From Sedimenticola sp. (GTDB lineage Bacteria > Pseudomonadota > Gammaproteobacteria > Chromatiales > Chromatiaceae), in NCBI GenBank assembly GCA_026983675.1, contig JALSTP010000155.1:1-41505 (forward strand): a stretch of 41,505 nt of DNA, in the 5' to 3' direction. Below, in pieces: positions 1 to 8,383 of this stretch. Below the pieces are notes generated by a model. That model made no database searches and had not been told where the DNA came from. It saw only the letters and a list, made by a program, of their open reading frames with translations. A program made the position numbers and the translations under genes. The number at the start of each line of letters is the position of its first letter. The stretch's first letter is position 1.

Positions 1-1202
1 GCCAGGGCGTTGCCCCTGTTGTAGTGGCCAATGGCGGTATCCACGCCGCCGAACGCCTTGGCCGCAGCGGCGTAGTCCCCGGCGCGGTAGAGGGCGATGC
101 CCCGCCAGAGGGGGTCTCTGAACAGGCGCGCCGCCCTCGCGGCCTCGCCTTCTCGGAGCAGCGCCAGCGCCCGCTGGTCCTGATTGAGCCAAAGATCACG
201 CCACTCCACAGCCTCGCTGTCCGCAGGCTGAATCAGGAGCGCCAGCGGGAGGATCAGCAACCCGTTGCGCCGGAACAGCAGCGCGGCCAGGGGCAGGGCG
301 AACAGCAGTAGCCAGGCGCCATCGTCTCGCCACTGGGGACTGCGATGCGCCGCTTGGGTGGCCATCCGATCCGTCGGGCGTGCGATGCCCTCCAGCAACG
401 CGGTGATGTCGTCGGTAGTGCGGCGATAGGCGATGAATCGGCCGCCACCGGCCAGGGCCATGTCCTTAAGTTTGGCCGTATCCCTGTCGTCATCGGAACG
501 CGCTGCCCCGGGCACGATGGCATAGACGCTCAGGCGTTGGCCGGTGCCTTTCACTTTGCTGGCCGCGTCGATTGCGGCCGCATCAGCGCGGGCGGTGATC
601 ATCAACAGGTCGCCGTGGGTTTCGCCGCTGCGGTGGATCATTGCCAGACCGGCGTGAATGGCGTCGGCGGGGTTGTGCCCGGGGGCCGGCAGTAAGTCGC
701 TGTCGAGGCTCTCCAGTAGCGACACCACCAGCCGCCGGTCTCGGGTCAGCGGCATTACCGGATAGGCCTCTGGTCCGAACGCGACCAGGGCCAGACGCCG
801 TGGCGGCAGGCGCTCCAACAGGCTGCGAAGTCTGGCCTTGGCCGCCTGCAGGCGCGATGGCTTGATGTCAGTGGCCTGCATGTGGCGGGAGAGGTCGAGC
901 AGAACGACCAGCGGTGGGGCGGCTGGTCGGTAGAGGGGTGTCGGCGCCTGACGCCAGCTGGGGCCGGCCAGCGCCAGCGCAGCGAGGGTCCAGAACAGGG
1001 CGAGGAGCAGCCAGGGCAGCCGTTCCGCGCGGCCCGCGGCTGGAATCAACAGAGTGCGCAGTAACGGCGCGTCCACCCACTGCGGCCAGGGGTTGACCGC
1101 ACGGTGGCGCCGCCAGCCGCGCCACAGGATCAGCGCCAGTGGCAGCAGGGCGAGCAGCCAGGCGGGGCGCAGGAAGTGGAAGGACGCCATTGCCGCCATC
1201 AT
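1..1202 (-). CDS. BatB-like VWA-TPR membrane protein, partial
   Basis: This minus-strand frame runs off the window edge, so the C-terminus is missing. About 400 residues are visible. The N-terminus carries a hydrophobic segment, then a second one before a von Willebrand A domain whose metal site reads LLDLSRHM (D103, S105, H107). Family members usually have DxSxS, so the last serine is replaced by histidine. After the VWA domain come a membrane segment and a start of TPR-like sequence (AIGHYNRGNAL) at the window edge. This order matches BatB-type proteins of MoxR/aerotolerance operons, which sit in the inner membrane and are thought to act with a MoxR ATPase on protein or metal-centre assembly. 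The start ATG overlaps the stop of the preceding VWA gene by four bases (ATGA), so translation is probably coupled. The exact cellular role is not known. Confidence 0.82.
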   Translation of the reverse strand, partial: MMAAMASFHFLRPAWLLALLPLALILWRGWRRHRAVNPWPQWVDAPLLRTLLIPAAGRAERLPWLLLALFWTLAALALAGPSWRQAPTPLYRPAAPPLVVLLDLSRHMQATDIKPSRLQAAKARLRSLLERLPPRRLALVAFGPEAYPVMPLTRDRRLVVSLLESLDSDLLPAPGHNPADAIHAGLAMIHRSGETHGDLLMITARADAAAIDAASKVKGTGQRLSVYAIVPGAARSDDDRDTAKLKDMALAGGGRFIAYRRTTDDITALLEGIARPTDRMATQAAHRSPQWRDDGAWLLLFALPLAALLFRRNGLLILPLALLIQPADSEAVEWRDLWLNQDQRALALLREGEAARAARLFRDPLWRGIALYRAGDYAAAAKAFGGVDTAIGHYNRGNAL

Positions 1203-2191
1203 GCCCCTGCGTTCCCCGCCATCGATCTGCGCAACAACAGGAGCGCGCTGGTCACCAACGATGCCGCCAGCGGCCAGGGATAGAGCGGGGTCCAGTATTG
1301 CAGCGGGATCGGTGCGCCCAGGGCGGGTTCCAGTTCATCGAGGCGCGTGTAGACGCGTCGCAAGGCATCGGTGTCGAGGGCATGGAAGTCGCGTCCGCCG
1401 GTGATCGCCGCCACCTTCTTCAGCACCTCGCGGTTGAACCGCGCCGCCCCCTCCGTGGACCAGAGGCCGTACGGGTTGGGCGCGGGTACGTCCTGACGGC
1501 CAATGCCGATGGTATAGATGCGGATGCCGTAGCCGGCGGCGATCGCCGCGGCTTGACGGGGGTCGAGTTGGCCGCTGTTGTTGTCACCGTCGGTGAGCAG
1601 CACCAGAGCGCGACTGCGCGCAGGGAGGTCGCGCATGTGTTTCACCGCCATGCCGATGGCGTCGCCAATGGCGGTGTATTCGCCGGCGAGGGCGACTTCG
1701 GCCGCCTCCAGTAATGCCTTTACCGCTTCGTGATCGTGAGTGAGCGGTGCGCGCAGGTAGGGGCGCTGGCCGAACAGGATCAGCCCGAGCCGGTCGCCGT
1801 GGCGATGGTCGATAAAGGCGCCCGCCACCTCCTTCACCAGCGACAGGCGGTCAATTGGCGCCCCTTCCCGCTCGAAATCGGCCTGGCGCATACTGCCGGA
1901 GATATCCACCAGCAGCATCAGGTCGCGGCCGGTCACGGGCAGGGGGGCAGCTCGGTCGCGCCACAAAGGTTGGGCCGTGGCCAGCAGAAAGAACGTCCAG
2001 CAGAGCAGGGACCAACGTATGGCCGGAGACCCGATTGCGGCGCCCGGGCGGGTGGGGAGCCGCTGAAGACGGTCGATGAAGGGGACGCGCAGCGCCGCCG
2101 TCGGGGTGGCGGCGGCAGGGCGCAGAAGGCGCCGCACCAGCAGCGGCAGTGGCCACAGCAGCAGGATCCACGGCCAGTGCAGGCTCAACAT
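1199..2191 (-). CDS. BatA-like VWA membrane protein
   Basis: A 330-residue protein with an N-terminal hydrophobic segment (about residues 7-23), a second around 60-73, then a von Willebrand A domain with an intact metal site, VDISGSM (D96, S98, S100), and the downstream TDGDNNSG loop. A last membrane segment lies near the C-terminus before a short basic tail. This is the BatA layout found in operons with MoxR and DUF58 proteins. The frame stays open upstream to about 2572, but the start at 2191 is preferred because it begins MLSLHWPW, the family-like membrane start, and its ATG shares one base with the TGA of the DUF4381 gene. It probably forms a membrane complex with the BatB-like protein encoded next. 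The client is unknown. Confidence 0.88.
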   Translation of the reverse strand: MLSLHWPWILLLWPLPLLVRRLLRPAAATPTAALRVPFIDRLQRLPTRPGAAIGSPAIRWSLLCWTFFLLATAQPLWRDRAAPLPVTGRDLMLLVDISGSMRQADFEREGAPIDRLSLVKEVAGAFIDHRHGDRLGLILFGQRPYLRAPLTHDHEAVKALLEAAEVALAGEYTAIGDAIGMAVKHMRDLPARSRALVLLTDGDNNSGQLDPRQAAAIAAGYGIRIYTIGIGRQDVPAPNPYGLWSTEGAARFNREVLKKVAAITGGRDFHALDTDALRRVYTRLDELEPALGAPIPLQYWTPLYPWPLAASLVTSALLLLRRSMAGNAGA

Positions 2192-2664
2192 CAGCGGCAC
2201 ACCGTGGTGATCCAGGCCCGCGCCACCCGTTCGAGGGCGTCGACATCGACCGCTCCCCGACCACTCCAGAGCCTCCACCCCAGGAAGCGCCCCGGTCCGT
2301 GGGTGAAGGCATCGGTGTGGCCGCTCCGGTCCAGGAACTGTAACCAGGCGCCGCCGAACAAGGACGCCACCTGCTGGCGTGGAAAGCGGCTCAGCGCCAC
2401 CCGCCTCAACAGGGTGGAGACGCCGAGAGCAAAACGGTCTGCTTCGCCGTCGCCACAACGCTGGCGCAGCGCCGTCAGCTCCCGCAGCGCCCCGCGGCGC
2501 AGCCGGCCCCGCTGCCAAATGCCGTAGAGCACGGTTCCGGCGGTGACCACCAGGAGCGCCAACGCGATCCACACGCCGGGTCCGGGCGGCCAGACCGGCA
2601 CCCCCTCCGGTTGCAGGATGTCATGTAGCGGTGGCAGGGAAGGGGCGGGAGGCGCGGTCATCAT
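2191..2664 (-). CDS. DUF4381 domain membrane protein
   Basis: A 157-residue protein with a proline-rich N-terminus, one membrane helix at about residues 30-50 (WIALALLVVTAGTVLYGIW) and a cytoplasmic helical region with the sequence SRFPRQQVASLFGGAWLQFLDR, typical of DUF4381. These proteins are found only in MoxR/Bat operons between the DUF58 and VWA genes, as here, and probably contribute to the same membrane complex; no biochemical function is known. The start at 2664 overlaps the stop of the DUF58 gene by four bases. A second ATG follows directly at 2661, so the exact first residue is uncertain by one. Confidence 0.85.
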   Translation of the reverse strand: MMTAPPAPSLPPLHDILQPEGVPVWPPGPGVWIALALLVVTAGTVLYGIWQRGRLRRGALRELTALRQRCGDGEADRFALGVSTLLRRVALSRFPRQQVASLFGGAWLQFLDRSGHTDAFTHGPGRFLGWRLWSGRGAVDVDALERVARAWITTVCR

Positions 2665-3581
2665 CTTTCCAACAGGCGATCGGGCCAAGGGGCATCGGTG
2701 CTCAGGGTGCGCAGTGGGATGCGGTGCCGCCGCAACAGCCTGCCGATGGCATCGACACGGGACACGAACTGGGCCTCGAATGCGGCGCGCACGCGGCGTG
2801 AACGGGCGTCCAGGGTAAGACGTTGGCCGTCGCTGGCGAAGCCAAGCGGGCTGGCTGCGGGCAACCGGGCCTCCATCGGGTCGTAAACGAGAAGGGTGGC
2901 GAGTTGCTGGTGACGGGCCAGCGCCGCCAAGCGTTTGCCAAGGCCGTCGCCGGCGTTCTGAAAGTCGCTGAGGATCAGGACGGCATTACCGGGCGGCGCA
3001 TGGCGTCGCACATGATCAAGGGCGTCCGGCAGCCGGCTCGTACCGCCCCTGCGGGGGCGTTGCCGGATGGCGGCAAGATGCTGGAACAGACGGGCCGCGG
3101 CCGGATCGCCTCCGCTGGCTCTGGTGGTCAGACAGCGTCGGCCCTGGCCAAAGAGCGTGCCGGCCACGCGGTCACCCCTGGCGATCTCCAGCCAGGCGAA
3201 GAGGGCGGCGGTGCGGGCGGCAAGTACCCATTTGAAGCAGCGGCGGGTGCCGAAGTGCATCGAGGGCGAGGCGTCGACGACGATGTAGAGGGTGCGCTCC
3301 CGCTCTTCGTGGAATACCTTGGTGTGGAGGCTGCCGAGACGGGCGGTGACGCGCCAGTCGAGGGCGCGGTAGTCGTCACCGGGGAGATACGGGCGCACTT
3401 CGTCGAAGTCCAGGCCGCGCCCCCGGGAGTAGGCCCGGTGGAGACCGCCGAACAGGCCAGCGACGGCGTCTGGCGCGGTGGCGGCGATGTGGGCGGCGGT
3501 GGCGCGCAGCCGCATCAGTTCGCCGAAACCGACGCGGGTGGCGCCGTCGGGTGGCAGGGGCTGGGCGCTGGCGTACGGCAT
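2661..3581 (-). CDS. DUF58 (VWA-like) protein of MoxR operon
   Basis: A 306-residue soluble protein. The diagnostic DUF58 stretch is present: GRGLDFDEVRPYLPGDDYRALDW, ending in the conserved Arg/Asp/Trp motif, in the first third, followed by a VWA-like core with VDASPSMHFG and a later LILSDFQNAG strand. DUF58 proteins occur beside MoxR ATPases and may act as adaptors between the ATPase and the membrane VWA proteins. The gene starts nine bases after the MoxR stop codon and overlaps the DUF4381 gene at its end, which makes a five-gene operon. The function is inferred only from operon membership. Confidence 0.9.
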   Translation of the reverse strand: MPYASAQPLPPDGATRVGFGELMRLRATAAHIAATAPDAVAGLFGGLHRAYSRGRGLDFDEVRPYLPGDDYRALDWRVTARLGSLHTKVFHEERERTLYIVVDASPSMHFGTRRCFKWVLAARTAALFAWLEIARGDRVAGTLFGQGRRCLTTRASGGDPAAARLFQHLAAIRQRPRRGGTSRLPDALDHVRRHAPPGNAVLILSDFQNAGDGLGKRLAALARHQQLATLLVYDPMEARLPAASPLGFASDGQRLTLDARSRRVRAAFEAQFVSRVDAIGRLLRRHRIPLRTLSTDAPWPDRLLER

Positions 3582-3590
3582 GGGGGGCGC

Positions 3591-4562
3591 TCAGGGCAGG
3601 GCCACCACGTGCAGCAGCCGTTCGACGATCCGGCCACTGTCGATGCCGTCCGCCTCGGCCTCGTAGCTGGGGAGGATGCGGTGGCAGAGGACGTCGGGGG
3701 CGACGGCGTGGATGTCGGCGGGAGAGACGTAGTCGCGGCCCGCGAGCCACGCGTGGGCGCGGCTTGCCAGGTCGAGGGCAATGGTGCCCCGGGGGCTGGC
3801 GCCGAGGCGGATCCAGCCCGCGAGTTCCTCGTCCAGTGGGGCGGGGTCGCGGCTGGCCGTCACCAGATCCACGAGATACTGCTCCAGTTCCGGTGCAAGG
3901 TGCAGGTCGAGGGTCGCCCTCCGGGCGTCGAGGAGCGTCTCCTTGCTGATCCTCCGTTCCATCTCCGGCGCAAGTTGGCGACGCCTCTCGCGCATCTCTC
4001 CCCGGACCAGCCGCAGGATCTCCCGTTCCGCCTGCTTGTCGGGGTAGCCGATGCGAATATAGAGGAGGAATCGGTCACGCTGCGCCTCCGGCAGGGGATA
4101 GGTGCCTTCCTGCTCAATGGGATTCTGGGTGGCCATCACCAGGAAGGGCGTGGCCATGGGGTAGCTCGTGTGGCCCACCGTCACCTGGCGTTCCGCCATC
4201 GCCTCCAGCAGCGCCGACTGCACCTTGGCCGGTGCCCGGTTGATCTCGTCGGCGAGGAGGAAGTTGTGAAACAGAGGACCGTGCTGAAAAAGGAACCGTC
4301 CCTCTTGCGGTTTGAACACTTCGGTGCCGATCAGATCCGCCGGCAGCAGGTCGGGGGTGAACTGAATTCGGTGGAAGTCGCCTTCGAGCCCGCCGGCGAG
4401 GGTCTTGATGGCAGAGGTCTTGCCTACCCCCGGCACCCCCTCCACCAGCAGATGGCCGTCCGCCAGCAAGGCAATGATCAGCCGTTCGACCAGTCTTTCC
4501 TGGCCCAGTATGCTTTGGTTGACGTGGGACTGAAGCCGCCGGATCTCGTCGAGGGAGGACAT
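3591..4562 (-). CDS. MoxR-family AAA+ ATPase
   Basis: A 323-residue AAA+ ATPase. The Walker A motif GVPGVGKT is at residues 42-49 and the Walker B region FLLADEINRAP puts the Asp-Glu pair at 105-106. The sensor 1 region reads MATQNPIEQEGTYPLPEAQRDRF, which is highly characteristic of MoxR. MoxR proteins are chaperone-like ATPases that work with VWA-domain proteins on maturation of enzyme complexes or stress tolerance. It is the first gene of the minus-strand operon, so the promoter must lie in the 139-base space shared with the divergent helicase gene. Length and motifs are normal for the family. Confidence 0.95.
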   Translation of the reverse strand: MSSLDEIRRLQSHVNQSILGQERLVERLIIALLADGHLLVEGVPGVGKTSAIKTLAGGLEGDFHRIQFTPDLLPADLIGTEVFKPQEGRFLFQHGPLFHNFLLADEINRAPAKVQSALLEAMAERQVTVGHTSYPMATPFLVMATQNPIEQEGTYPLPEAQRDRFLLYIRIGYPDKQAEREILRLVRGEMRERRRQLAPEMERRISKETLLDARRATLDLHLAPELEQYLVDLVTASRDPAPLDEELAGWIRLGASPRGTIALDLASRAHAWLAGRDYVSPADIHAVAPDVLCHRILPSYEAEADGIDSGRIVERLLHVVALP

Positions 4563-4627
4563 GGACGCGCCTTTGATGCACCTGCTTCGAGTCTACCATA
4601 TTCAATGAAGACACCAATGGTGGAAGG

Positions 4628-4659
4628 TTGGATCGACACCGCGCTTTTTCCCGTATAAT
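4628..4659 (+). promoter_or_regulatory. Putative sigma-70 promoter of SNF2 gene
   Basis: A perfect TATAAT lies at 4654-4659, 43 bases before the helicase start. A TCGACA (one mismatch to TTGACA) lies at 4633-4638 with a short 15-base spacer, and a TTGGAT at 4628-4633 gives a 20-base spacer. The -10 is convincing; the -35 is not settled. Confidence 0.55.
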
Positions 4660-4701
4660 GCGTGTCGTTACCAAAGTATCCTGTCAGCGCACATCTTCCC
4701 T

Positions 4702-7700
4702 ATGAAACCATTGAAACGCGGCGACATCCGCTCCGAGTGTGGGAACACGTACTACACTCGGGGACTGGGCTATTACAACACCGGTCGGGTACTGGAGATT
4801 TCCGACATCGAATCTGACGCAGACGGGGACAGCATCACCTTCAAGGCAAAGGTCGGCGGCTCCCGGGGCACGCCCTACAGACAGGAGATTGCCATCGAGT
4901 GGTTTGGCGATGAGGTCAGTATCGAAGGTCATTGCAGTTGTCCGATGACCTACAATTGCAAACATGTGGCGGCGGCCTGCCTGAAATTCATCGATGTCGC
5001 CGGGAATTGGCTCAACCCTTCCCCTTCGGTGGCATTGGGTTGGTTGTCCGAGTTGGTGGAAGCCGGCGGCGAAAAGGAGGAAGCGCCGGGGCCGCGGGAC
5101 GATTTTCTGGTCTATCTGTTGCAGCCCGGTTCGGCGCCCGGGCGGATCCGCATCGAATACAGGCTGTTGCGCACCAAGAAGCACGGGGGCCTGACCAAGC
5201 CCCGTAAGGTGCAATACTATCGTTTGACCTCATCTTACAACCGGCCCCGGTACCTGACCGCCGAGGACGTGGATATCATCAATCTCCTTGAGGTGAGCCG
5301 GGGTGATGTCTGGAACTATCATCCGGTACAAGGCGCAACGGGAGGGATCGCGCTGTTGCGCATGTTGGCCACCGGTCGGTGCTACTGGCGGGAGGCCGAG
5401 GAAGGCGCGGCGCTCGAATGGTCCGATGAGATACGGCCGCTGGCATTGTCATGGCAACGCGAACAGGACGGGGGGCTGCACCTCGAGGTGGGAGTCCAAC
5501 CCCCGGGCCTGATCCTGCTGGTGGAGCCACCGTTCTATCTCGATCCCAAGACCCACGCCGTGGGTGCGCTGGATATCGGGGCGTTTACCACTGGACAACT
5601 GGCCAAGTTGCTGGCCGCCCCGACATTGAACGAGAAGGTGGCGGCGACATTCAGCCGCGAACTGTTGCTGCGTTATCCGGATCTTGCCATCCCACCGCCC
5701 GTGGAGCTGGAGACCCGGGAGATCGGCGGGGTGGCGCCGGTCCCGGTGCTGGACCTGTTTCGAACCCCGATGGAAGGTGGCGAGATTCATGTGATGCGTA
5801 TCGGCTTCGACTATCAAGGGTACAGAGTGGCGCCATTGCCTTTGATGGAGCAGGTGACGCTGGAGGAGGCGGGCGGGTTGGTGCGGATCGCACGCGAGCT
5901 TGAGCAGGAGGTTCAGGCGCTTCAACGGCTGGAGGCGTGGGGCTGCGAACCGTTGGTGGATCAGGACAGCGGCGATGTGGCCTTCTATGTGCCGGGGGAT
6001 GGGACGCTGCTGGACAGCGTGGCGCGCTGGAAGCGCATGGTCGAGGAATATCTGCCGCAACTGGAACGGGAGGGCTGGCGCATCCAATATGACGCCTCCT
6101 TCCAGCTCGGCTTCTACGAAGCGGACGCATGGTGGGGCGAGCTGGCGGAAGAGGGCGACGGCGGCTGGTTCTCCATGAGTCTGGACGTGGAGGTAGAGGG
6201 CCGGCGGATGCCGTTGCTGCCCCTGTTGGGACCGGTGCTGGAGGCCTATGAGCCAGACGATCTGCCCGAGACGGTGCATGTGCCGCTGGGGAAACATCAG
6301 TACCTCGCCGTGCCGGGCGAGCGGATTCGGCCCTGGATCCAGACCATCGTCGAACTCTTCGATCGCGAACCGCCCCAGGGCGAAGCGTTGCGCATGTCCC
6401 GATTCGACGCCGCGCGGGTGGCCGAACTGGAAGACAACAGCAATGTGGCCTGGCGCGGAGGTGAGCGGCTGCGCAGCCTGGGCCGCCGCTTACGCGACTT
6501 CAAGCGGATCGAACCGGTCGATCCGCCGCCTGCCTTTAACGGCGAACTGCGTGATTATCAGAAGAAAGGCTACGACTGGCTTCATTTTCTGCACGACTAT
6601 GAATTGGGTGGCATCCTCGCCGATGATATGGGACTGGGCAAGACGGTGCAGACCCTGGCCTTCCTCGCCAGTCAGAAGGCGCGTGGGGGGCTGTCCGGGC
6701 CGGCGTTGGTCATTGCCCCCACCAGCCTGATGGGGAACTGGCAGCGGGAGGCGGCGCAATTCACCCCGACGTTGAAGGTGCTGCTCTTGCACGGTCCCGG
6801 ACGGCGCCGCCATTTCCAGCACATCGGCGCGCATGATCTGGTGCTCACCACCTATCCGCTGTTGCCTCGCGACCATGAGGCGTTACTGGAGCAACGCTAC
6901 TCCATCCTGGTGCTGGACGAGGCGCAGGTGGTTAAGAATCCCAAATCTCAGGCGGCGCAGGTCGTTCGCCGGATCAAGGCGGATCAACGTCTCTGCCTCA
7001 CCGGCACGCCGATGGAGAACCACCTGGGCGAACTCTGGACCCAGTTCGATTTTCTCATGCCGGGGTTCCTCGGCGACCAGAAGAGTTTTTCCCGACTGTA
7101 TCGGACCCCGATCGAGAAAAACGGCGACACCGGCGTGCAGGCGCGGCTTGCCCGCCGCGTGGCGCCCTTCATGCTGCGGCGGCGCAAGGACGAGGTGGAA
7201 AAGGACCTGCCGAAGAAGACCGAGATCGTCCGCAACGTCCCACTGGGCAAGGCGCAGGCGGGGCTCTATGAATCGATCCGCCTGACGATGGAGAAAAAGG
7301 TGCGCGACGCCGTGGCCTCGAAAGGGCTGGCGCGCAGCCACATCACCATCCTGGATGCCTTGCTCAAACTGCGCCAGGTCTGCTGCGATCCGCGGCTGGT
7401 GAAGCTCAAGGCCGCGGCGAAGGTCAAACAGTCGGCCAAACTCGAGATGCTCATGGGTCTGCTGCCGGAGATGCTGGAAGAGGGCCGGCGTATCCTCCTC
7501 TTCTCCCAGTTCACCACCATGATCGGCCTGATCGAAAAGGAACTCGGCGCCCGCAACATTCGCTATTCCAAGCTCACCGGCCAGACCCGCAAGCGCGACG
7601 AGGCCATCCGGCGTTTCACTCAAGGCGAGGCGGATGTCTTCCTAATCAGCCTCAAGGCGGGGGGTGTCGGCCTCAATCTCACCGCCGCCGACACCGTGAT

Positions 7701-7950
7701 CCTCTATGATCCCTGGTGGAACCCCGCTGCCGAATCCCAGGCCATGGACCGTGCTCACCGCATCGGCCAGGACAAGCCCGTGTTCGTTTACAAACTGCTC
7801 ACTGAAGGGACGGTGGAGGAGAGGATTCTGGCGTTGCAGGAGAAAAAGAAGGCCCTCGCCGAAAGCGTCTACCGCAAGGGCAAGGGCGCGTCGTATCAAC
7901 TGACGGACGAGGATCTGAATGTGCTGTTCGAGCCGTTGACAGAGGGGTGA
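4702..7950 (+). CDS. SWIM zinc-finger SNF2-family helicase
   Basis: A 1082-residue DEAD-like ATPase of the SNF2 superfamily. A SWIM zinc finger sits near the N-terminus with ligands C78, C80, C86 and H88. A long middle region follows, then the SNF2 ATPase with GLGKT (residues 644-648) and the DEAQ box (739-742), and a helicase C-terminal domain with LLFSQFTTM around residue 932 and the late arginine motif AESQAMDRAHRIGQ. Proteins of this layout are common in bacteria and are thought to remodel protein-DNA complexes during repair or transcription; no substrate is established. No strong ribosome binding site precedes the ATG. It stands alone as a transcription unit, divergent from the MoxR operon and convergent with the following gene. 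Confidence 0.93.
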   Translation: MKPLKRGDIRSECGNTYYTRGLGYYNTGRVLEISDIESDADGDSITFKAKVGGSRGTPYRQEIAIEWFGDEVSIEGHCSCPMTYNCKHVAAACLKFIDVAGNWLNPSPSVALGWLSELVEAGGEKEEAPGPRDDFLVYLLQPGSAPGRIRIEYRLLRTKKHGGLTKPRKVQYYRLTSSYNRPRYLTAEDVDIINLLEVSRGDVWNYHPVQGATGGIALLRMLATGRCYWREAEEGAALEWSDEIRPLALSWQREQDGGLHLEVGVQPPGLILLVEPPFYLDPKTHAVGALDIGAFTTGQLAKLLAAPTLNEKVAATFSRELLLRYPDLAIPPPVELETREIGGVAPVPVLDLFRTPMEGGEIHVMRIGFDYQGYRVAPLPLMEQVTLEEAGGLVRIARELEQEVQALQRLEAWGCEPLVDQDSGDVAFYVPGDGTLLDSVARWKRMVEEYLPQLEREGWRIQYDASFQLGFYEADAWWGELAEEGDGGWFSMSLDVEVEGRRMPLLPLLGPVLEAYEPDDLPETVHVPLGKHQYLAVPGERIRPWIQTIVELFDREPPQGEALRMSRFDAARVAELEDNSNVAWRGGERLRSLGRRLRDFKRIEPVDPPPAFNGELRDYQKKGYDWLHFLHDYELGGILADDMGLGKTVQTLAFLASQKARGGLSGPALVIAPTSLMGNWQREAAQFTPTLKVLLLHGPGRRRHFQHIGAHDLVLTTYPLLPRDHEALLEQRYSILVLDEAQVVKNPKSQAAQVVRRIKADQRLCLTGTPMENHLGELWTQFDFLMPGFLGDQKSFSRLYRTPIEKNGDTGVQARLARRVAPFMLRRRKDEVEKDLPKKTEIVRNVPLGKAQAGLYESIRLTMEKKVRDAVASKGLARSHITILDALLKLRQVCCDPRLVKLKAAAKVKQSAKLEMLMGLLPEMLEEGRRILLFSQFTTMIGLIEKELGARNIRYSKLTGQTRKRDEAIRRFTQGEADVFLISLKAGGVGLNLTAADTVILYDPWWNPAAESQAMDRAHRIGQDKPVFVYKLLTEGTVEERILALQEKKKALAESVYRKGKGASYQLTDEDLNVLFEPLTEG

Positions 7951-8016
7951 TGTGGCACACACCCCCCTACGTCATCGAACACACTCTTCGATCCGCCGGG
8001 AGCGGGAAAGGAGGTC

Positions 8017-8253
8017 TCAGATCCCGCCCACCAGGGCGGCGTGCAGCCCCTGTCTCCGCAGCTTGTGCAGTACGTCCGTGGAGGAGGTGACCTCTGGGTC
8101 GTAGTCGATGATCCACAGATGGCGGGCGCGCTCGTTGACACAGGCGCAGAGGACGCCCATTTCGTCGGCCAGCCGGCGTTCGATCTCGTGAACCTGGTGG
8201 TCGCCCAGTTCTTCGTTGACATGCAGTACCACATTGGTGTCGCTGATTGCCAT
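8017..8253 (-). CDS. Small ferredoxin-fold (HMA-like) protein, no CxxC
   Basis: A 78-residue protein. The predicted order strand-helix-strand-strand-helix-strand (NVVLHV, VHEIERRLADE, VLCACV, LWIIDYD, TDVLHKLRRQG, AALVGG) resembles the fold of heavy-metal-associated domains, but the metal-binding CxxC of that family is absent; only CAC occurs, in the second strand. The start at 8253 is chosen because AAGGA lies just upstream, although the frame is open further to 8292. It is the gene after the flavoprotein on the same strand but has its own promoter candidate in the 130-base gap. It may bind a small ligand or a partner protein. The function is not recognised. Confidence 0.7.
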   Translation of the reverse strand: MAISDTNVVLHVNEELGDHQVHEIERRLADEMGVLCACVNERARHLWIIDYDPEVTSSTDVLHKLRRQGLHAALVGGI

Positions 8254-8347
8254 GTTCCTTACCTCGTTCGGTGGATGAGGTGGCCCGTGCACTTCAGGAC
8301 CCGTCCGGCACCTGTCGGATTAAACCCGCCAAGTGCCTTTAAGGGTA

Positions 8348-8375
8348 CTTATAGCGTAAATCCCAAGTAATTCAA
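8348..8375 (-). promoter_or_regulatory. Putative sigma-70 promoter of small HMA-like gene
   Basis: On the minus strand TTGAAT (8375-8370) and TATAAG (8353-8348) are separated by 16 bases, about 95 bases upstream of the ATG at 8253. The position between the two minus-strand genes fits an own promoter for the small gene. Confidence 0.45.
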
Positions 8376-8383
8376 TCGGTCTT

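Noticed and set aside
2823-4658. A 611-codon open frame on the plus strand
   Set aside because: It is antisense to the DUF58 and MoxR genes, which have clear family motifs; the plus-strand protein is of low complexity without a recognisable domain.
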